Of a DNA stretch of 64,000 nucleotides, positions 54,870 through 63,505 are shown piece after piece. Position 1 is the stretch's first letter, and the number at the start of each line of letters is the position of its first letter. The position numbers were made by a program, and so were the translations under genes. The stretch is taken from NCBI GenBank assembly GCA_965261645.1, contig CBDHDJ010000004.1, positions 124,001 to 188,000 of the forward strand. Direction: 5' to 3'. Source of the DNA: CBDHDJ01 sp965261645 (GTDB lineage Bacteria > Pseudomonadota > Alphaproteobacteria > SHVV01). The notes below the pieces were generated by a model. The model saw only the letters and a program-made list of their open reading frames with translations. It did no database searches and was not told the DNA's origin.

Positions 54870-54904
54870 TAACGTAGCGAGGTGCCTTGGTATGACTGTC
54901 GATT

Positions 54905-55153
54905 CACGAAGGGGCGAACGTATTGAGGCGGGATCAGCCGGACCCTCATGGCCCAGAGCTTGTATCTCACGCGCCCAGTAGTGCGCACTGGCGCAGGCTT
55001 CCATGCCGACAAGACATGATGGCAATCCGGCGAAGAACGCCAACACCTTCCCGCGGCGCAGCTTCCGCCGTAGTACCGCTCGCCCCTCACCATCAGCACC
55101 GTGAACCTGGAACACCGTCTTTGCCAGATCAAAACCGATTGTTGTAATACCCA
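54905..55153 (-). pseudogene. IS110-type transposase, N-terminal part
   Basis: MGITTIGFDLAKTVFQVHGA begins at 55153, with the first catalytic Asp of the RuvC-like fold in GFDLAK and Glu in CLVGMEACASAHYW. After QALGHE the frame shifts by one (extra base in GAGGGTCC, + strand 54943-54945); the true continuation VRLIPPQYVRPFV reaches 54905 and joins the C-terminal part at 52315. So this transposase is broken by the shift as well as the insertion. Confidence 0.82.
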
Positions 55154-55230
55154 TCGTGGACGCTCCCTCTGTCTGGAGTTCAAACCAAACTCCATTCTGG
55201 CGCACTCGACGCCGAAAAGGGGGCGTCCAT

Positions 55231-56106
55231 ACCATCAGATTAGGTCCGTTTGAATTTCCGGGCACCCGGAATGCTGAACCCGCCGCTGGACAATTCGGAC
55301 TGGTGATCCTGTCCCACGGCTCGGGCGGCTCCGACCTGGGGCACCGGGACACCGCCATCGCTTTGGCCAAGGCGGGCTTCATCGCCGCTGCGCTGCTGCA
55401 TCCCCGGAACAACTTCCGCAACGACATCGGCTCGACAAGGCGCATCGTCCTGGATGGCCGCCCGCGTCAGCTCTCCGCCGTCATCGACGCGCTTCTGGCC
55501 GAGCACGCCTGGTCGAGCCGAATCGACGCCAGGAAGATCGCTGCCTTCGGCTTTTCGGCCGGCGGCTATACGGTCCTCGCGGCCCTGGGCGCGGAGCCGG
55601 AGTTCTCCCGAATCCTCGACCACTGTGAGCGGCACGCCGAAGAGGATCCTTTTTGCGACATTGATGGACTGTTAGATGAGGCTGGACGCAAGGCGCGGGC
55701 AATGGAGTATGCAGGGCCGCAGCAAAGTTTTCATGACGCCAGGCTGTGTGCAGCTGTGATCGCCGATCCCGGCGCCGCGCCCTTTTCCGATGCGACTCTG
55801 AAGGCGCTGCCATCGGCGAAGCTGCTGTTCTTCCGGCCGGAGGTGGAAAATGTGCTCAAGGCGGAGTTCCACGTCTCCCGTGTGGTTCGCCTCCTAAAGC
55901 AACGCGACGACTTTCCCGATCCACTGGAAATCGTCGTGCCAAAAGCAAACCATTACTCATTCATCGCCCCGTTTCCTGAAGCCGTCCGCAAGAGCATCCC
56001 TGAGATCGCGTCCGATCCGGAAGGCTTTGACCGCGCCGCGTTTCATGACGTGATGAACAGCACCATAGTGACGTTTTTTTCGAGCAGGCCCTCTCGGACT
56101 GCGTGA
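55231..56106 (+). pseudogene. Secreted dienelactone-hydrolase-like protein, C-terminal part
   Basis: 291 codons from TIRLGPFEFPGTRNA. Oxyanion region VILSHGSGGSDLGHRDTAIA, nucleophile elbow AAFGFSAGGYT (Ser), RLCAAVIADPG, and the catalytic His in VPKANHYSFIAPF; the acid lies in between. All active-site parts are on this side, but the signal peptide and first strand are upstream of the insertion. A full-length intact protein would have about 363 residues and be periplasmic. Lipase/dienelactone-type hydrolase, substrate unknown. Confidence 0.85.
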
Positions 56107-56288
56107 AAAACTGAACCAAGCTTGTTGATCTGGATGTTCAAAGGGACCTCGAGCCCGGGTCCAGCCGTCGGCAAGCCGTCTCGTAACGTAGCCAAGTCTT
56201 TTTCTGAATCGTATCGAGTTCTGAACGGTATCGAGGCCAAATTTCATCCGGCGCATTCTTGCACCGAGGATCGATACGCCAGCGGTAA

Positions 56289-57437
56289 CTAAGCCGCCGA
56301 TTTGGGCTTGTAGAGCACCATGCGGTAGCAATCGAGATTGCGCGAAAGGAACTCGTAGGTCGCACCCCACAGATACAGACGAAACTTGCGGTATTCGAAG
56401 TCGCCGAACTCGCGGATGATGGCGTCTTTATTTCTCTCCAGGTTCTCCGCCCACTGCTTGAAGGTCAGGTAATAGCTGTGCCGGTCGTTCAGGATTTCGA
56501 GCATCTCGAAGGGCGTCTTGGCGAGTTTGTTGACGAAGTCGTCGAGCAGCAGAAACGAGTGGTTGCCGGGATATATGTGGCGCACCATGAAGGTCGATAG
56601 TTCGTACTTCTTACGCGCAGCGCTGCCGTCGAGGAAGACCAGCCCGCCCGGCCTCAGCAAATGGTCGAACTTGTTCAACACGCGCTCGTAGTCGGGCAAA
56701 TGTTCGATCACGCCCATGATGACGATGGAATCAAACTTTTCCTTGGGGTCGTATTCCAGGAAATCCTGCAGCAGGATATTGAAGTTCTCGCGGTAACCGC
56801 TGAGCTTTTCGGTGATGAACGTCAGCGACACTTGGGAAATCGTCAGGCCCACGAAATTGACGCCGCGGGGGAGCACATAGCTGGCAAAGGCGCCCCAGCC
56901 GGGGCCGATTTCCAGCATCCGGGTCGACTGTCGGAGCTCGCACTTCTCCACCGCATAGTCGAATTTACGCTGTAGCGCCGTCTCCAGGGTCTCGTCGTCG
57001 TTTTTGTAGACGCCCTGGCTGTAAGCTGGCAGCACGGGGTCGAGGAAGCTGAGAAACAATCTCGGGTCGAGATCGTAATGCGACGTGATCGCCGCCTTGT
57101 TGGTGAACACCTGACCGAAGATCAGCGGCTGAATAAACCGCCAGGCGGCAACGATCGGGTGGCGATCGTCCAACGACGCGCGCAGCGCGAACGGGCTGAT
57201 CATGTCGCCGTCGAGGTCGATATCGCCTTGCAAATACGCCTCGGCGATGTTCGCTTCGTCGAGCGTGCCGAGCGCCTTCACCGCCCGGGCCGTGCGTAGC
57301 GCCACATGGAATTGCGGCTCGCCTTCACCGACGTCGCGCTTGCCGCCATCGGGCGTTTCGATCGAGAACGGGGTCTCGATCGCGCCGATACGGTCGATGA
57401 AACTATTGATCCTGCTAAAGCTGACGGGTGCCGCCAT
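56289..57437 (-). CDS. cfa: Cyclopropane-fatty-acyl-phospholipid synthase family methyltransferase
   Basis: 382 residues. SAM site LEIGPGWGAFASY near residue 175; N-terminal substrate-binding part LGEAYLQGD-like AEAYLQGDIDLDGD near 65, ITSHYDLDPRLFLSFLDPVL near 120, and C-terminal RHIYPGNHSFLLLDDFV near 287. Makes cyclopropane rings in membrane lipids from unsaturated acyl chains and SAM. The SAM loop has GPGWG as usual. Alone on its strand; no stress promoter recognised. It separates the two mobile regions. Confidence 0.88.
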   Translation of the reverse strand: MAAPVSFSRINSFIDRIGAIETPFSIETPDGGKRDVGEGEPQFHVALRTARAVKALGTLDEANIAEAYLQGDIDLDGDMISPFALRASLDDRHPIVAAWRFIQPLIFGQVFTNKAAITSHYDLDPRLFLSFLDPVLPAYSQGVYKNDDETLETALQRKFDYAVEKCELRQSTRMLEIGPGWGAFASYVLPRGVNFVGLTISQVSLTFITEKLSGYRENFNILLQDFLEYDPKEKFDSIVIMGVIEHLPDYERVLNKFDHLLRPGGLVFLDGSAARKKYELSTFMVRHIYPGNHSFLLLDDFVNKLAKTPFEMLEILNDRHSYYLTFKQWAENLERNKDAIIREFGDFEYRKFRLYLWGATYEFLSRNLDCYRMVLYKPKSAA

Positions 57438-57695
57438 TTTCCCCCGCCGTTAGAGCTGTATCCATGAATCCGTTTCTGCGTGCAAAGACTCCAGGTAATC
57501 TTGCACAAAAACCAGACGGACGTAATGCCTCAAAAGCCGCAACCCGCCATGCCCCCGGCGCAGCGGACTAGGTGTCCGCCGCGTATGTTTCCGTGATGAT
57601 CTTGATAGTTCTAGAACCCCGCCCAATATATAGCCTTTCCCGGCTGTTTAGATCTTGACGGTTCCACCGAGTGCCGCTACGTTCTCATATACAGA

Positions 57696-57841
57696 GTGGT
57701 ATCGGATGAGGGAACGTCATTGGCCGGAAAACTGACAGCGAGGTTCGCGGAGACGGTAACGAAGCCAGGACGGCATGGCGACGGCAATGGCCTGTATCTT
57801 GTGGTTAAGCCGAGAGGCGCGAGGTCCTGGGTTTTGCGCAC
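57696..57841 (+). pseudogene. Tyrosine integrase, N-terminal stub
   Basis: Encodes GKLTARFAETVTKPGRHGDG then LYLVVKPRGARSWVLRTVNG, the arm-binding (DUF4102-type) domain of P4-like integrases, and stops at the IS21 left end. The catalytic domain is not in the window. It marks the edge of an integrated island; no tRNA or att repeat was recognised in 57438-57695, where a short hairpin (57562-57579) is the only structure. Confidence 0.75.
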
Positions 57842-57962
57842 TGTCAACGGCGGAGCAAAATTAGTCCACCCGGGCGGAGTAAAACTAGTCCACTTAACGT
57901 TATGCGGTACGCGGTGTTGGGAGGTTCCTGTGGACCCACCGGGTCAACCATTGCACCGGCGG

Positions 57963-58733
57963 TTAAGCAGGTATTTTGGGGAATTTCCGCCGTTTTTGGC
58001 TTTGGTTGAGACGATAGCTCTCGCCGTTCATTTCCAGGATATGGACATGGTGGGTGAGGCGGTCCAGCAAAGCCCCGGTCAGGCGTTCCGAGCCGAATAT
58101 CTCCGTCCACTCATCGAACGGCAAGTTGGAGGTCACCAGGATCGAGCCCCGCTCGTAGCGCTGGCTGAAGACTTCGAACAGCAGCTCGGCGCCGGTCTTC
58201 GAGAGCGGCACGAAGCCGAGTTCGTCGATGATCAGAAGGTGATACTTTGCCAGTTGCTTCTGCAGGCGCAACAGGCGTTTTTCATCCCTGGCCTCCATCA
58301 GTTCATGAACCAGGGCAGCGGCCGTGAGGAAGCCGACGGAGAGCCCCTTTTGGCAGGCCGCCAGACCGAGACCGAGGGCGATATGGGTCTTGCCGGTTCC
58401 GCTGTTGCCGAGCGCGATGATATTCTCACGACGCTCGACGTATTCGCATCGCGCCAACTCCAGAACCAGCATCTTGTTGAGCGATGCGATGGCCTTGAAG
58501 TCGAAGCTGTCGAGGCTTTTGACGGCGGGGAACCTGGCCTGTCTGATCCGCCGCTCGACCATGCGGCGCTCACGGTCGATCAGTTCCAACTCGGTCAGAC
58601 GGACAAGATACCGCACATGGTCGGCGCCCTCGGTGGCGCATTGGCGGGCCAGCTTGTCGTATTCGCGCAGGAACGTCGGCAGTTTCAGGGTCTTGAGGTG
58701 ATGGGCCAGCAACACTTGCGGCGTATCGGTCAT
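57963..58733 (-). CDS. istB: IS21-family transposition helper ATPase IstB
   Basis: 256 residues from the ATG at 58733, overlapping the istA stop by 4 bases (ATGA). AAA+ ATPase of the DnaC type: Walker A GNSGTGKTHIA near 111, Walker B YHLLIIDELGF near 167, sensor VTSNLPFDEW near 204. Regulates IstA and target choice. Intact. Confidence 0.93.
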   Translation of the reverse strand: MTDTPQVLLAHHLKTLKLPTFLREYDKLARQCATEGADHVRYLVRLTELELIDRERRMVERRIRQARFPAVKSLDSFDFKAIASLNKMLVLELARCEYVERRENIIALGNSGTGKTHIALGLGLAACQKGLSVGFLTAAALVHELMEARDEKRLLRLQKQLAKYHLLIIDELGFVPLSKTGAELLFEVFSQRYERGSILVTSNLPFDEWTEIFGSERLTGALLDRLTHHVHILEMNGESYRLNQSQKRRKFPKIPA

Positions 58734-60244
58734 GACGCGCCTCCACCCAACAAGCTCATATAACTGGCGGCGGCCGTGGTCGCCACGTTGGCCCGAGGCA
58801 GGTAGGGATAGATATCCAGGTCGAGTTTGGGCGGGCGTCGCTCGATACGGCACAGCACAAGGTGTTTGACGGCGTCGTAGCCGATCGCACCCAGGCGCAG
58901 GGCGTCCTTCACCGCGCCGTGAAGCACCTCGAGATCGAAGGTCTCCAGAAGCCGAAGGACCTGGACGTATTCCCGCTTGCCGGCCTTGCCCATGCGCGCC
59001 TCCAGGAGACGGCGCAGGGTTGGGAAGGCATCAGGCAGTTCCCATCCGGCTAGCGGCGCGGCCTGATCCAGGGCGCCGATCTTGTGCTCCAGCAAAGGCA
59101 GGTAGTGGATCGGATCGAAGACCATATCTTCCCGGTCGTAGGAACGGGGGTGTCGGGCAATGATCCCGGCGCCGCAACCGATAACCACCTCGTGGACATA
59201 GCCACGGATCCAGACTTCCTGATGGCCGTAGGCGACGGGCACGGAATAGTCATTCGTCCGGTAGCGCACCAGGGACAGCGAGTTGACCCGCGTGCCCTGC
59301 TTGTCGCACGCGTCGAACGGTGCCGGCAGTGGCCTCTTCAACGCTTCGCGGTCACGCACAAACCGTTCGCCGATGCTCTCGCGGTGGCCGCGCAGGACGT
59401 TGCCTTGCCGGTTGCGGCATTGCTCTTCCAGGTGGCCATTGAAGGCGTCCCAGCTCGCGAACCGGGGAAGCGGCGTCATGAAGTTCCGCCGGGCATAGCC
59501 GACCACCCCCTCCACATTGCCTTTGTCGTTACCCTTGCCGGGACGGCCGTAGCGGTCCTCGAAGAGGTAATGGGACTGCAGCCCGCTGAACGGCCGCGTT
59601 CGTTGCCGCGTGCCATCTGACAAGATGCGCGACACCAGACACTTGTCGTTGTCGTAAAGAATCGATTGGGGAACGCCGCCGAAAAAAACAAAGGCTCTGT
59701 TGTGCCCGTCCAGCCAGGCCTCCGTCGTCGCCGCCGGGTAGGCCGCAACGAAGCAGGCATCGCTGTGGGGAAGTGTCATGACGAAAAAATGCGCCCGATA
59801 CTTGACGCCGGCGATGATCGCATCCGCCTCGCCAAAGTCCGCTTGAGCATGGCCCGGAGGATGTGACAACGGCACAAACATCTCACGCCGACGAAGGCGC
59901 CGTTCCCGAACGTAATCCTTCACGATGGTCTCTTTGCCCGTGAAGCCATGTTCGTCGCGAAGGCGCTCGAATATACGCTTCGCCGTGTGGTGCTGCTTAC
60001 GGTGAACCGTTCGGTCCTCCTCCAGAATACGGTCGATGATATCCGTGAAGGGGGCCAGTTTCGGGCGTTTCGGTGGCTGGCGTCGCCGATATCCCGGCGG
60101 TTCCGAATGCCGCAGCATCTTCCTCACCGTCTCGCGCGCAATGCCAAACCGACTTGCCGCCTCTCGCTGGCTCAGACCATCAACATGGCAGGCCAGCCGA
60201 ACGCGCAGATATAGGTCCACGGTGTACATCCTCCCGCCTTCCAT
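58730..60244 (-). CDS. istA: IS21-family transposase IstA
   Basis: 504 residues. N-terminal HTH (GLSQREAASRFGIARETVRK) near 24-43, DDE core with Asp in HAQADFGEADAI near 130, Asp in LYDNDKC near 195 and Glu in KGNVEGVVGYARRNF near 236. Intact by motifs; the start could be the ATG at 60244 or the one five codons later that directly abuts GGGAGG. Could still be mobile together with istB. Confidence 0.92.
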   Translation of the reverse strand: MEGGRMYTVDLYLRVRLACHVDGLSQREAASRFGIARETVRKMLRHSEPPGYRRRQPPKRPKLAPFTDIIDRILEEDRTVHRKQHHTAKRIFERLRDEHGFTGKETIVKDYVRERRLRRREMFVPLSHPPGHAQADFGEADAIIAGVKYRAHFFVMTLPHSDACFVAAYPAATTEAWLDGHNRAFVFFGGVPQSILYDNDKCLVSRILSDGTRQRTRPFSGLQSHYLFEDRYGRPGKGNDKGNVEGVVGYARRNFMTPLPRFASWDAFNGHLEEQCRNRQGNVLRGHRESIGERFVRDREALKRPLPAPFDACDKQGTRVNSLSLVRYRTNDYSVPVAYGHQEVWIRGYVHEVVIGCGAGIIARHPRSYDREDMVFDPIHYLPLLEHKIGALDQAAPLAGWELPDAFPTLRRLLEARMGKAGKREYVQVLRLLETFDLEVLHGAVKDALRLGAIGYDAVKHLVLCRIERRPPKLDLDIYPYLPRANVATTAAASYMSLLGGGAS

Positions 60245-60342
60245 CTCAAAAAAGATCGAAGGCTACAGGTGGCAGAGTTTTACTCCGCCCGCGGCTGGGA
60301 AATCCCGCCGCTTCCGTGGACTAATTTGTCACCGCCGTTCTC

Positions 60343-61275
60343 ATCTTCGACGAGGCAAGTAAAATCACTGTTCCAGACGCCATTGGCGCAATCGCCCGCG
60401 GCCGGAACTGCATCGTGGTCGGAGATCCGAAACAGATGCCGCCGACACGTTTCTTCGAGAAAGGCGCCGAAGATAGCGACAACGAAGATGCACGAGATCT
60501 CGAAAGCATCCTTGACGAAGCATTAGCGGCACGTGTCCCACACCACCGGCTCAGCGGGCATTACCGCAGCCGCCACGAAAGCCTGATCTGTTTTTCCAAC
60601 CACGCTTACTACCAAAACACGCTGGTCACATACCCGTCAGCCGATACCAGTGATAGCGCCGTCCATTTTCACCGCATCGACGGCATTTACGCCAAAGGCA
60701 AGGCCCGGACCAACGAGATAGAGGCAAAGGCCGTCGTGGGCGAAGTCGTGGCGCGGCTCGCCGACCCCGAGCGCAGCCATCTCTCTATTGGTGTCGTCAC
60801 GCTGAATTCGGAGCAGCAGCGTCTAGTGGAGGATCTGCTCGACCAGGAACGCCGCGACGATCCAGACATTGAACGGTTTTTTGGCTCCGGTGCAGATGAG
60901 CCGGTCTTTGTAAAGAACCTGGAGACCGTGCAGGGCGATCAGCGCGACATCATCTTGCTCTCGGTGGGCTACGGACCTACCGAGCCTAACGGGCGCACTA
61001 TGTCAATGAACTTCGGTCCGTTGAACCGCCAGGGCGGTGAGCGCCGGTTGAATGTCGCGATTACCCGCGCCACCACCGAGCTGCACGTATTCGCGAGTTT
61101 TGACGCTTCGATGATCGACCTAGCCCGAACCTCGGCTCAGGCCGTGGCCGATCTGAAGCATTACATCGACTTTGCCGCGAGAGGCCCAATCACGCTCGGT
61201 GAAGCGCTTCGAACGTTCGGCGGAGTCACCGGTTACGATAGTGACTTTGAGCAAGCGGTCGCGGAGGAGTTGCGA
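60343..61275 (+). pseudogene. SF1 helicase-nuclease (DUF3320-type), first fragment
   Basis: The frame opens at the IS21 end with IFDEASKITVPDAIGAI (Walker B/DEAS) and continues VVGDPKQMPPTRFF (motif III), LSGHYRSRHESLICFSN (motif IV), LETVQGDQRDIILLSVGYG (motif V) and RLNVAITRATTELHVFAS (motif VI). The N-terminal half with Walker A is lost at the IS21 junction. It ends at AVAEELR where IS256 inserts. Large single-chain helicase of the DUF4011/AAA_12 type, often found in defence islands. Confidence 0.8.
61267..61275 (+). repeat. IS256 target-site duplication, left copy
   Basis: GAGTTGCGA, repeated at 62652-62660. Both copies code ELR in the helicase frame, confirming that the gene was continuous before insertion. 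Confidence 0.85.
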
Positions 61276-62651
61276 GAGCTATACCCGAAAGTTGGTGATG
61301 GGATGAGATGAGGGCGGCGTATCCTGGCGATGTTGGAGTCGCCATTTTCCACGAAGGAGGGATACGCCATGAGAGAGGATACAGTCGTCCAGCTTCGCCA
61401 ACCTGGATCATTTGAGGACGATCCGCTGACGGAGGTTTTGCGTCTTGGTGCGCGGCGTTTACTTGGGCAAGCGGTGGCGGCGGAAGTTGCCGGTTTTGTC
61501 GAGGCGTATGCGCATCTGACGGACTCGGCCGGCCGCCGTCGGATCGTACGCCACGGGCATTTGCCGGAGCGCGAGATCCAGACCGGCATTGGTTGCGGTG
61601 CGCTGTCCCAGGGTGCGCGACCGAGGCGCCGGCGAGACCGGGCCGCGGGTTCGCTTCACCTCACGGATCTTGCCTCCCTATCTCAGGCGCGCCAAGTCGA
61701 TCGAGGAACTCCTGCCCTGGCTTTATCTGAAGGGCATCTCCACGGGCGATTTCTGCGCGGCGCTTGCGGCGCTCTTGGGGCCCGAGGCGCCGGGGCTCTC
61801 GGCCTCGACCATTGCCCGCCTCAAGGAGGTCTGGCAAGGCGAGCTGGAGCATTGGCAACGGCGCGATCTCTCGGCCAAGCGTTATGTCTACTTCTGGGCC
61901 GAGGGCGTCTACTTCTCACCACGGCTCGACCATGACAAGCAATGCATGTGCGTGATCATCGGTGCCGACGAGCTGGGCCGCAAGGAGCTGCTGGCGATCG
62001 CCGACGGCTACCGGGAGAGCGCCCAGTCCTGGCGCGAAGTGCTGCTCGATCTCAAGCGCCGCGGCCTGGCGATTGCGCCCGAGCTGGCCACCGGCGACGG
62101 GGCGCTCGGTTTCTGGAAAGCCTTGCGCGAGGTCTACGGGACGACGCGCGAGCAGCGCTGTTGGGTGCACAAGACCGCCAACGTGCTCAACAAGCTCCCG
62201 AAGTCCGTCCAGCCACGCGCCAAGCAGCACCTACAGGACATCTGGATGGCCGAGACCCGCGCGGTGGCCGAGAAGGCCTTCGACTTCTTCCTCGAGGCCT
62301 ATGGCCCCAAGTACGACAAAGCGGTGGCCTGCCTGGCCAAGGACCGCGACGTGTTGCTCGCCTTCTACGACTTCCCGGCCGAGCACTGGAAGCACATTCG
62401 CACCACCAATCCCATCGAAAGCACCTTTGCGACCGTGCGCCTCAGGACCACCAAGACCAAGGGCTGCCTCAGCCGCATGACGGCGCTCACCATGGTCTTC
62501 AAGCTGTGCCAGTCGGCCAGCAAGAAGTGGCGTCGCCTGGACGCCTCGCACCAGATCGCCGACATCATTCAAGGCGTCAAATTCAAGGACGGAGAAAAGC
62601 TAACCGAACGCGCCGCCTGAAACCTGCGTCACCAACTTTTGACAATAGCTC
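61276..62651 (+). mobile_element. IS256-family insertion sequence
   Basis: 1376 bp, flanked by a 9-bp duplication GAGTTGCGA. Inverted ends begin GAGCTAT and share AAAGTTGGTGA (left 61276-61300, right complement 62651-62625). Encodes a frameshifted transposase. Inserted in the helicase gene. Confidence 0.88.
61369..62620 (+). pseudogene. IS256-family transposase, frameshifted
   Basis: Starts MREDTVVQLRQPGSF at 61369 with GAAGGAGGG upstream and reaches REIQTGIG, then the correct frame jumps to AVRCPRVRDRGAGETGPRVR near 61598; about 5 bases are missing compared with relatives. The rest is complete (LRRAKSIEELLPWLYLKGIS, RGLAIAPELATGDGALGFWK, CWVHKTANVLNKLP, ending GEKLTERAA). The first DDE position reads FWAEGVYF where relatives have D, so E replaces the catalytic Asp. 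Two independent defects; not functional. Confidence 0.85.
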
Positions 62652-62660
62652 GAGTTGCGA
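62652..62660 (+). repeat. IS256 target-site duplication, right copy
   Basis: GAGTTGCGA, matching 61267-61275. Confidence 0.85.
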
Positions 62661-62996
62661 CGACGCGGATGGAACGTGCGCACCCAGATTGGTGTCTCGA
62701 GGTTCCGCATCGATCTTGGGATCGTGCATCCTGACGCGCCGGGGCGATTCCTGGCGGGAGTAGAATGTGATGGTGCCAGCTATTACGCCGCTCCGTCGGC
62801 GCGCGATCGGGACCGGGTGCGCCAGATAATTCTTGAGCACCTTGGCTGGACGCTGTTCAGGCTATGGTCGACTGATTTCTTTTTGGATCCCCGGGCGAGC
62901 ATTGAGAGGCTGGACGAACGTCTCACTGACCTCCTCAATGAAGATCCCTCTCTGCCAACCTCACTGAGACACCGGCCCCCCTTGGAATTGCTGTAG
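62652..62996 (+). pseudogene. SF1 helicase-nuclease, C-terminal Vsr-like endonuclease fragment
   Basis: ELRRRGWNVRTQIGVSRFRI then DLGIVHPDAPGRFLAGVECD (Asp and Glu-x-Cys-Asp nuclease site), ARDRDRVRQIILEHLGWTLF and RLWSTDFFLDPRAS: the Vsr/MTES_1575-type endonuclease domain that ends DUF3320-family helicases. It continues the frame of 60343-61275 across the IS256. The last residues (RHRPPLELL) may belong to the adjoining IS3 element. Confidence 0.82.
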
Positions 62997-63016
62997 GGCG
63001 GTGGAGGTGAATACCA

Positions 63017-63505
63017 ATGACCGCAGAGAGAGAATCGATGACATTGCAAGAGATGGACGCTCCGGCCCTGGGGGTCGAGGAGCGTCGCGACGAGGCCCCC
63101 GGAGCCGGAGCCAGCCACGCACGGCCAACGCCGGACCCGGAGGTCGTGGCCAAGCCGAAGAGGCGCAAGTTCACCGCGCAGTATCGACTGCGGATGCTGG
63201 AGGAGGCAGAGAGCTGCACGCAGCCCGGCGAGGTGGGCCGGCTGCTTCGCCGCGAGGGGCTGTACAGCTCCCATTTGACGGAATGGCGCAGGGCGCGGCG
63301 TGAAGGGTCGCTTCAAGGCCTGACCCCGAGCAAACGCGGTCGGAAGCCCGCCGAGCGCAACCCCCTCAGCGCGAAGGTGCACGAGCTCGAGGCGAAAGTG
63401 GCTCGGCTGGAGAAGGAGCTGCACACCGCCCATACGATCCTGGACGTCCAGGGAAAAGTTGCCGGGCTGCTGGGATTCAGCCTCGAACACGGGAAGGACT
63501 GCTGA
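63017..63505 (+). CDS. IS3-family transposase OrfA (HTH protein)
   Basis: 162 residues, start ATG with GGAGGTGA 5 bases upstream. RRKFTAQYRLRMLEEAESC and LLRREGLYSSHLTEWRRARR form the HTH region, followed by a leucine-zipper-like coil (HELEAKVARLEKELHTAHTI). It binds the IS ends and works with OrfB. Its stop overlaps the orfB start by 1 base. Confidence 0.88.
   Translation: MTAERESMTLQEMDAPALGVEERRDEAPGAGASHARPTPDPEVVAKPKRRKFTAQYRLRMLEEAESCTQPGEVGRLLRREGLYSSHLTEWRRARREGSLQGLTPSKRGRKPAERNPLSAKVHELEAKVARLEKELHTAHTILDVQGKVAGLLGFSLEHGKDC

Larger units (their letters stand above)
52314..54904 (+). mobile_element. Large-serine-recombinase element inserted in the IS110-type transposase
   Basis: About 2.59 kb between two copies of a TT dinucleotide (52314-52315 and 54903-54904); deleting from one TT to the other restores the IS110 transposase reading frame RPFVKTNKND exactly. 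The reconstituted target is TTCGTCTTCACGAA, a palindrome (TTCGT/ACGAA) around CTTC, with the TT core inside. Contents: a DUF5372-like frame, a 62-residue small protein and the recombinase, all on the plus strand. Two-base core duplication is the usual outcome for serine integrases. Confidence 0.8.
51295..55231 (-). mobile_element. IS110/IS1111-type insertion sequence, itself split by a serine-recombinase element
   Basis: Ends are the exact 11-bp inverted repeat TATGGACGCCC (51295-51305) and GGGCGTCCATA (55221-55231). Removing the inner element (52316-54904) leaves about 1.35 kb, the normal size. The transposase runs right to left, with only about 78 bp upstream and 250 bp of non-coding sequence downstream (51295-51544), the layout of the IS1111 subgroup. 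It sits inside the hydrolase gene and is not mobile by itself because its transposase is interrupted and frameshifted. Confidence 0.8.
57842..60343 (-). mobile_element. IS21-family insertion sequence
   Basis: 2502 bp. Ends start TGTCAACGGCGG at left and, on the complement, TGAGAACGGCGG at right, followed in both by AAATTAGTCCAC. Inside, a 16-bp sequence CGGGCGGAGTAAAACT (57871-57886) recurs inverted at 60276-60291, the multiple terminal repeats usual for IS21. It contains istA and istB. Flanks differ (GCGCAC left, TCTTCGA right), so no target duplication: the element is at a deletion or recombination junction. Confidence 0.88.

Noticed and set aside
57560..57580. Possible tRNA or attachment site near the integrase stub
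   Set aside because: Only a 9-bp stem with one mismatch is present; no cloverleaf arms or CCA could be drawn.
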